This document shows, piece by piece, positions 8,573 through 14,060 of a stretch of 14,060 bases of DNA (positions are counted from its first letter, which is position 1; each line of letters opens with the position of its first letter). Location: contig CAZVWR010000070.1 in NCBI GenBank assembly GCA_964630905.1, positions 1 through 14,060 on the forward strand, read 5' to 3'. Under the pieces are notes generated by a model. The model had not been told where the DNA came from and made no database searches. It saw only the letters and a list, made by a program, of their open reading frames with translations. A program made the translations under genes and the position numbers. Source of the stretch: JAGOEX01 sp964630905 (GTDB lineage Bacteria; UBP6; UBA1177).

Positions 8573-11500
8573 CTACCATCCATCCTCTTCGCAACTGCCG
8601 GTATTGTATCCGCTGCATGTTGAATTGCAAGTTGCAGTACCGCCTATGTAATCAGGACTTAGTGCTGTGCACTGCACACTGTTTCCGTCACAGGTTTCGC
8701 CTGTTTCAATTAAACTATTTCCGCATATTGCTGTATTCACTTTGCCGATCGTGCTGACTCTTATTGAATTTCCATTCGGGAAGTAAGTGTGGTTCCCTTT
8801 CGAATATGTGTTTCTCAAGTCAACTCTGTCACCGATGAGATCCGTTGCGACAACGGCACTTCCATTGAACTCAAGTTTCATGACATTTCCATTCTTCGAG
8901 CCGTAAAGAACTCCGTCAAACGCCCTCAGTTCCGGACTGCTCATTGAATAACTGTTTGTTGTGATCGTATTCAGATCTTCTGCATTAAACCTTTTAAGAC
9001 CTGAATATTCAACAGTATAAATCACACCGTCCATTATTTCGAGTTTCTTCACGCTTCCGCTTGTGTTTTTCTGCTGTGTTACAGCCAGAGTATCAGGATT
9101 CAATACTTTTATTCCCTGTCCGTCACCGGCATAAAGTTTGTCATTATAAATTCTAAGTGCTCTTGTTGTTCCGTAAGTTGCCTTATGATAATATGCATAA
9201 GTTGTTAAATCTATTGTATCAATTCCGTTTTCAACTCCTATTATAAGTTTGTTCCCGTAAATAACCATGTCATATGCGGAACTGTAAACTGTTTTCGTAT
9301 GAACAAGTGCCGGAGATATTGGATTTGTAATGTCATATATTCTCACCTGATTTCCGACTCCCGCAGCAAGCTTATCGCCAAGTCCGGCAAGAGTGTTGAC
9401 TGTGTTCCCCATCGGAATTGATGCATAGTTTTTATCAGTGAACTGACTGCATGTTCCGAAAACTGTCATTCCGCTTATAAGGAAATTAAGATCTTCCACC
9501 AGACAGAATTCAGTTGAATATTCTCCGTAACTCAACCCTTCCGGAATCATGTTGCCGATCGTTGCCACTCCGGTTGTCATGTCAACTGATGCAACTTTTT
9601 TCACACTGTTTCCAATATCTGATGAAGGATTGACTATATATATCATATCCCCGGAAATATGGACAAAACTTGTTGAAATATCAATCTGTTCAAGGTTGAA
9701 ATCAGCCAGAACATTCCAGTTCACACCTGAATCTGTAGAAAATATCACATTGTTTACGGCAGCATTGTCTGCATCGAATCCGCCTGAAATGTAAAGTTCT
9801 TCTCCGTTTGTTTCAACAGTATAACCGATCCTTAACGGAAGAGATGCCTTTTCAATTATTCTATTCTGCCTGAGGTTATAAACTTTTAAAGAATTTTCAT
9901 TAATTCCTGTCATCAGCAGTTCTGTTCCTGTTTTAACAAATCTGATCTGTGTCATTGGCTCTTCAAACTCATGAGTGACAGTAAATATCATTTTTGCAGG
10001 ATTCATGTCGTATTTATAAACCCTGAACGGAGAAGAATTTATTTCCTTGTCAATTCCTGCTACATAAAGCGTTTCATCAATTATATCCATTCCCTTCACT
10101 TCAAGTTCTGCCGGCCAGTCAGGTATTTTCACAACTTTCAGCCAGTCATTGACATCTTCCGGATAGTTGACATAAAGCACTTTTGTTCCATCCTCTTCAG
10201 CGACAACCGAATAAAGTATATCAGGATCAGTTGAAGTTATCGCTATGAAGTTTTGAGGCAGCGATTTGTCTGACACCCTGAAATTTCCGTTTCCAGTATG
10301 CCAGTATTCGATCTGTACTGTTTCATGCGGAATGTCTGAAAAATGGAAATTTCTGAAAGCTGAAAAAAGAAAATGGGGACTTGCAGTAATATATGTTATG
10401 GCATGAATGTCCGTAAGCGAGTTTCTGAATGAGCGGGCATATTTTCTTACATTGTGAAAATATCCCGGATTAATTTGTCTGTGACCGTTAATTTCAGTTA
10501 CATGAATGTCACTTGGACCTTTCGCTCCGGCGGAAAGCACATAATGGAATATTTCAGCATTGTTTTCTTGAGCATTGTCGTATTCCAATTGGTTGCAAAG
10601 TGCTGGCTTAATGTGATTAGGCAAACTAACGCACTTCATATAATCCAGTGCGTCTTTTCTCCAGCTCCAGTAAGGGAACACTCTGCAGATGTTACCGCTT
10701 GATTCAAGTGTACGAGCACAGTCGTTGTTTGAAATGGAAGGATTATAACCTGCAATGTCTATCGATTTTCTGTATTCATCAATGTCTTCGCCTGTTTTAG
10801 GAAGGTTCTCGGCATCATCCTGAGAAACCGCCCATGCAATGTGAGTCCACGGTTTCGCATCTCTTATGTTGCCTGCTTCAATTGCAGGATCTGTTCCGTG
10901 ACTGTATCCGAAAGGAATGTTAATTGACACCGGCTGAGCACTGTTTGAATCTTTAAAAAAATGCGTGGTGTACGGATAATTCCACGGCTCTGCTAAAACA
11001 GTAGCCACACCAATTGTACAGAAGCCGGGTTTTCCCCACATGATCTCACTCAACTCCCCAACATATTCCTCTGTCGGCATTCCGCAAAAATGAACTGTGC
11101 TTGAAACCTTTTCTTTCCATTTTATATACTGATGGTGAGCAACATTTGTTTTTGCCGCCCATAGATCAAGCTGATATAATGAATTAACTCTTTTCACCGT
11201 TCCATTGTCTTTGGAAATTCCTTTGACATTCATAACTCTTGCTGTTGAAGTTCCGGGATCATTGCTGGTGTCTTTACCATATAATCCGCCCCTGTAATCA
11301 CATACATCGCCTATCCCGTCAAGGTCATGATCCGGCTGCCACGAATAAAAAGGCGAAATGTTTTTTGCAAATTTAAAATTATACTGACCTGTTGTCCAGT
11401 TCAGTTTTGGCAAGAGATATACCACTCCGCCATTATTAATTCTTCCTCCGTTTTTTGTTAGTTCCATGCTATGCATTCCGCCCTCGCATGTTTCCGTATC

Positions 11501-13924
11501 AGTGGGATCATCACAGGGTGCAACAAAGATTTCTTTTTGATGATTCACACCTTTTCTCGGATTTTGAACATAGACGCAATTGTCACAAGCATCTGGAACT
11601 CCATCAAGATCTGTGTCAATAGGTTTTAAAGTTCCATTATCATCATAATATTTGGGAACCAGATAACCATATTCTGCCAAAGAGCCTGCATATCTAACTA
11701 TAGAAGGGGTATATTTTGCAATCGGTCTGCCGGAAATAGTGTCGGCAACATATGGACAGGCGTCGCAAGCATCACCAACTCCGTCATGATCAGAATCTGA
11801 TTGCACTGGATTAGGAACAATTGGACAATTGTCCGTTACATTGGGTTCTCCATCACCGTCACGATCTTCATCGCAGAGGTTGCCCATTCCGTCGGTATCA
11901 TCATCAGTCTGATCTGGATTGAAAATTGAAAAACAATTGTCTTTCCAGTCAATAATGCCATCCCCATCCATATCAATTGATTTTGCCCAAACCTCCGTTC
12001 CCGGCTTAAGCGCATCCTCTTTTCCGCCAGTTATAAGTCTGCCATTATCTCCACCATAAAAACAACGGTAAGTCGGCATCTTCCAGAACCTTGCAGCATC
12101 GTTATTGTTCTCCGAATATATCACATTGTTATCTGTGGAATAATTTAGACAGACCCTAAATCCCCTCGGAATATAAATTGCTGCAGGACTGATGTCTCCT
12201 TCTGGTATTGTATAAACCAGAACTTCTTGTGAGTCTTGAAAAGTATTAATTAAAAACTCATTCGTAAAATCAATTGTCCCCCTGTTGTTGCCGTTTAGCC
12301 ATGACCACATTATACTCATGCTGCTTTTTTGAAAAGTCATGATCTTTTTTGCAGCATCGTATGAAGTTTCAGAATTTTCAATAAAATCAGGATGACTCGG
12401 GTTGTTCTCGACTGTTTTGAATACCCAACGATGATAGTCTTTGTCTGTTTTCCACGGAAGATAAAGTGCCGCAAGATCAACAGCATCAGCATTTCTGGAT
12501 TCAACCCATAGATCAATGTTGTGGAAATTTTCCCATTGTGCATTGTCTGCAATTTCTAAGTAATCCAAACCAAAGTAATTTATGTTAGATGTGAAAATTG
12601 GCTGAAAAACCTCTGTTCCATCAGTGAACCATCTTTCCAGAAAACTCTCAATTTTTTCTTCAGCAATAGATTTATAGTCTCCATTAAAGTCTTCTGCATT
12701 AATTTCTTCAATAGTAGTGCCTATCGACCAGAGGAAATCAGCTATCGCTATTGCGGCGAATGTTGAAGCATATTTCATGTTTATCAATTTTTTAGGCACA
12801 ATCCATGGATCATAGGTGAAATATTCACCATCTTCTGAGAAAATATTTACATCCAATGGAAAGCTAACACCTTGGATTTCATTATAATATCCCCTGTTAT
12901 CAACTTCTTTTGCGTTCCATATAAAAAACCCATCATCCACCATATCGTCGTAACTATCACAATTCCAACATGTGTCTAACGTTTCTTTTGTATCTACCGG
13001 TGGAAAATTATCATCATGCTTGAACTTCTCATAGTAACTAGGGTTGCTTGATGTTGTCATGTTAATAATAGCACCAATTTTAAAAATTTTTTCACCCGCA
13101 TCATTTTCATCCAAATATCGGAGGTTATGTGCAAAACTATCTTCAATTGAGTGCAATATTTCGCCCATTAATATTTTTCTAAATTCAACTGTTTTAATGA
13201 AATCATCAGTGTCTGTTGATGAATGTTGCGTTACATCATTGAAATGGACAAATTTATTAATTGGCTCCTGCTCTTCTGCTGTTAATCCAAGGGCAACTAA
13301 TTCATAAAAATATGAACGAATATAGTTTCTTGTAACTTCAATAAAAACAGATGGATTGTTTCCAATATTTTTTCCATTCATTCCTGCATGCATTAATGGA
13401 TAGCGGTCTTCATTACTTAAATCTGCTTGTGAGCTGTAATTAAAATCATTTGGATTAAAGTTGTTTATTATTAATCCACAACCTATAAACCCAAAAAGTG
13501 GCAGCACTATTTCACAAGTCAAACTTGCAATACAGGCAATGCACGAAATTTTTATATCTTGAATCTTATCATGGTTGTTTTCAAGTGCGGCAGAAAAACC
13601 GTCCATTTCAGGATGGTCGTTATAGCCTACTCCCGTTCTTAATGAATATAAGGCTGATTCGTTATCATAATCACAACCATCAATTGGATAATCAAGAAAT
13701 GAGGATAGGTTGTTATTAATAAAATCTCTTCCATCATACCAATTAATATTTTGATGTCCAGAGCAAACTAAATTGAACGCCCGCACAGAAATTTTCTCAT
13801 GATTTGGACTTTGTGTATTGAATTTTGGCCAGTCGTGTCCAGCAAAATAATATTTTGTTTCAAATCCTGAAACAGAAAAAACAAACAACACGGTTAAACA
13901 CAAAAACAATCCTTTCTTTTTCAT
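8573..13924 (-). CDS. Giant secreted protein: predicted zinc phospholipase C-like domain, type-3 thrombospondin repeats, propeller-like region, Cys-rich end
   Basis: This 1783-residue protein has a signal peptide (MKKKGLFLCL then a hydrophobic core to about residue 20). Near residue 42, NHEKISVRAF resembles the early metal His motif of zinc-dependent phospholipase C. Residues 252-266, GEILHSIEDSFAH preceded by LM, match the LGEAxHxxxD motif of clostridial alpha-toxin, giving candidate zinc ligands H258, D262 and H266. The domain may run to about 430. Residues 651-876 hold type-3 thrombospondin repeats (DxDxDGxxD...DNC), which bind calcium. From about 1225 to 1725, many short repeats such as QVRIYDITNP and IKVLNPDTL suggest a beta-propeller of LVIVD type. 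Residues 1734-1783 are a Cys-rich module (CGNSLIETGETCDGN, six further Cys-bearing turns). Role is probably surface or secreted, possibly acting on lipid or nucleic acid; activity is unproven. A GGGGA stretch six bases upstream supports the start. Confidence 0.88.
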   Translation of the reverse strand: MKKKGLFLCLTVLFVFSVSGFETKYYFAGHDWPKFNTQSPNHEKISVRAFNLVCSGHQNINWYDGRDFINNNLSSFLDYPIDGCDYDNESALYSLRTGVGYNDHPEMDGFSAALENNHDKIQDIKISCIACIASLTCEIVLPLFGFIGCGLIINNFNPNDFNYSSQADLSNEDRYPLMHAGMNGKNIGNNPSVFIEVTRNYIRSYFYELVALGLTAEEQEPINKFVHFNDVTQHSSTDTDDFIKTVEFRKILMGEILHSIEDSFAHNLRYLDENDAGEKIFKIGAIINMTTSSNPSYYEKFKHDDNFPPVDTKETLDTCWNCDSYDDMVDDGFFIWNAKEVDNRGYYNEIQGVSFPLDVNIFSEDGEYFTYDPWIVPKKLINMKYASTFAAIAIADFLWSIGTTIEEINAEDFNGDYKSIAEEKIESFLERWFTDGTEVFQPIFTSNINYFGLDYLEIADNAQWENFHNIDLWVESRNADAVDLAALYLPWKTDKDYHRWVFKTVENNPSHPDFIENSETSYDAAKKIMTFQKSSMSIMWSWLNGNNRGTIDFTNEFLINTFQDSQEVLVYTIPEGDISPAAIYIPRGFRVCLNYSTDNNVIYSENNNDAARFWKMPTYRCFYGGDNGRLITGGKEDALKPGTEVWAKSIDMDGDGIIDWKDNCFSIFNPDQTDDDTDGMGNLCDEDRDGDGEPNVTDNCPIVPNPVQSDSDHDGVGDACDACPYVADTISGRPIAKYTPSIVRYAGSLAEYGYLVPKYYDDNGTLKPIDTDLDGVPDACDNCVYVQNPRKGVNHQKEIFVAPCDDPTDTETCEGGMHSMELTKNGGRINNGGVVYLLPKLNWTTGQYNFKFAKNISPFYSWQPDHDLDGIGDVCDYRGGLYGKDTSNDPGTSTARVMNVKGISKDNGTVKRVNSLYQLDLWAAKTNVAHHQYIKWKEKVSSTVHFCGMPTEEYVGELSEIMWGKPGFCTIGVATVLAEPWNYPYTTHFFKDSNSAQPVSINIPFGYSHGTDPAIEAGNIRDAKPWTHIAWAVSQDDAENLPKTGEDIDEYRKSIDIAGYNPSISNNDCARTLESSGNICRVFPYWSWRKDALDYMKCVSLPNHIKPALCNQLEYDNAQENNAEIFHYVLSAGAKGPSDIHVTEINGHRQINPGYFHNVRKYARSFRNSLTDIHAITYITASPHFLFSAFRNFHFSDIPHETVQIEYWHTGNGNFRVSDKSLPQNFIAITSTDPDILYSVVAEEDGTKVLYVNYPEDVNDWLKVVKIPDWPAELEVKGMDIIDETLYVAGIDKEINSSPFRVYKYDMNPAKMIFTVTHEFEEPMTQIRFVKTGTELLMTGINENSLKVYNLRQNRIIEKASLPLRIGYTVETNGEELYISGGFDADNAAVNNVIFSTDSGVNWNVLADFNLEQIDISTSFVHISGDMIYIVNPSSDIGNSVKKVASVDMTTGVATIGNMIPEGLSYGEYSTEFCLVEDLNFLISGMTVFGTCSQFTDKNYASIPMGNTVNTLAGLGDKLAAGVGNQVRIYDITNPISPALVHTKTVYSSAYDMVIYGNKLIIGVENGIDTIDLTTYAYYHKATYGTTRALRIYNDKLYAGDGQGIKVLNPDTLAVTQQKNTSGSVKKLEIMDGVIYTVEYSGLKRFNAEDLNTITTNSYSMSSPELRAFDGVLYGSKNGNVMKLEFNGSAVVATDLIGDRVDLRNTYSKGNHTYFPNGNSIRVSTIGKVNTAICGNSLIETGETCDGNSVQCTALSPDYIGGTATCNSTCSGYNTGSCEEDGW
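11297..11974 (-). repeat. Type-3 thrombospondin calcium-binding repeats within the giant gene
   Basis: Residues 651-876 of the giant protein carry successive Asp-rich units: DMDGDGIIDWKDNC, DDDTDGMGNLCD, DRDGDGEPNVTDNC, DSDHDGVGDACDAC, DTDLDGVPDACDNC and DHDLDGIGDVCD. The first four or so are contiguous; the last two are separated by insertions of about 50 and 80 residues. Such units wrap around calcium ions and often form stiff spacers between surface domains. Confidence 0.85.
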
Positions 13925-14005
13925 CTTACTTCCCCACCAAAAAATAATAAAAATATCCCGTGAAAAACTCTTGAAATATTCTGTAATGTATCTGAAAAAA
14001 TTAAA
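13925..14005. other. AT-rich spacer between the giant gene and the pentanucleotide tract
   Basis: These 81 bases contain the giant gene's ribosome binding region (GGTGGGGAAG on the minus strand). I found no convincing promoter with both boxes. Two of three minus-strand frames, including the giant gene's own frame, stay open from the repeat to the gene start, and so does the plus-strand frame with the ATG at 13986. The stretch may therefore be partly coding. Confidence 0.4.
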
Positions 14006-14060
14006 GTCTTGTCTTGTCTTGTCTTGTCTTGTCTTGTCTTGTCTTGTCTTGTCTTGTCTT
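13986..14060 (+). CDS. Possible 5' end of a divergent surface/lipoprotein gene whose leader is encoded by the repeat (partial)
   Basis: An ATG at 13986 opens a frame that reads MYLKKLK, then SCLVL repeated to the window edge, 25 codons with no stop. Positive residues followed by a long hydrophobic run are the signature of a signal peptide, and each repeat offers a VLSC that approximates a lipobox. Because the unit is five bases, gain or loss of one copy would shift the frame, as in Neisseria opa leaders built from CTCTT units. Against it: no Shine-Dalgarno sequence is seen before the ATG, only the leader is visible, and a divergent start just 61 bases from the giant gene is tight. A TTG at 13971 is an alternative start. 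Confidence 0.3.
   Translation, partial: MYLKKLKSCLVLSCLVLSCLVLSCL
14006..14060. repeat. Perfect GTCTT pentanucleotide tandem repeat, at least 11 copies, cut by window edge
   Basis: GTCTT repeats without a single mismatch from 14006 to the last base, 55 bases or 11 copies. On the minus strand it is AAGAC repeated. No frame on either strand contains a stop codon within the tract. Perfect short tandem repeats of this length are prone to slipped-strand change, so copy number probably varies. The true length is not visible. Confidence 0.95.

Noticed and set aside
8493..8630. Longer N-terminus of the lipoprotein reading upstream to 8630
   Set aside because: The extra 46 codons run through the hairpin element and into the end of the giant gene in another frame. 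The ATG at 8492 has GGAGG six bases away and begins a lipoprotein signal.
9549..10702. Plus-strand open frames opposite the giant gene (9549-9794, 9971-10234, 10454-10702)
   Set aside because: They are short, antisense, and show no recognisable motifs; the minus-strand frame is continuous and rich in real domain signatures.
14006..14060. CRISPR array at the window end
   Set aside because: The repeat unit is five bases with no spacers, so it is a simple tandem repeat.

Overview
The window looks like part of a Gram-negative (diderm) bacterial chromosome of low to moderate GC. Almost everything in it is an envelope, exported or lipid-anchored protein, including a complete tripartite efflux pump with an outer-membrane channel. 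The giant protein combines calcium-binding type-3 thrombospondin repeats with a terminal Cys-rich module of the 'CGN...GETCDGN' kind, and the lipoprotein next to it has a long Asp-rich linker. That combination is typical of Myxococcota/deltaproteobacteria-like genomes and some uncultured lineages. The taxonomic placement is inference only; there is no rRNA or other marker here.

Layout. (1) Positions 129-5667, minus strand: a three-gene operon read as TolC-type channel, lipid-anchored adaptor, RND permease. Both junctions are 4-base ATGA overlaps, and a sigma70-like promoter lies at 5699-5727. (2) Positions 5831-6889, plus strand: an unrecognised exported protein with a TPR-like N-terminus, hydrophobic segments and an aromatic C-terminus. 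It diverges from the pump operon and ends one base from the convergent gene after it. (3) Positions 6891-8492, minus: a Cys-rich, Asp-linker lipoprotein of unknown function. (4) Positions 8504-8560: a 57-bp element made of two perfect or near-perfect hairpins with GTARGGGCG-type inverted ends, lying between the giant gene's stop and the lipoprotein's ribosome binding site. (5) Positions 8573-13924, minus: a 1783-residue secreted protein with a predicted zinc-dependent phospholipase C/P1-nuclease-like N-terminal domain, type-3 thrombospondin repeats, a probable beta-propeller region and a Cys-rich end. (6) Positions 14006-14060: at least 11 perfect copies of GTCTT, running off the window.

How the parts may work together. 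The efflux operon is self-sufficient and conventional. The giant protein and the lipoprotein are co-oriented, 80 bp apart, and share a surface-protein style, so they may form one surface module; this is inference. The most striking point is the pentanucleotide tract. On the plus strand, an ATG at 13986 followed by a Lys-rich stretch reads straight into the repeat as a hydrophobic leader (VLSCL repeated). This resembles the pentanucleotide-repeat leader of Neisseria opa genes and would make a divergent, phase-variable surface or lipoprotein gene starting at the window edge. No good ribosome binding site precedes that ATG, so the idea needs the flanking sequence. No rRNA, tRNA, CRISPR array or transposase gene was seen.
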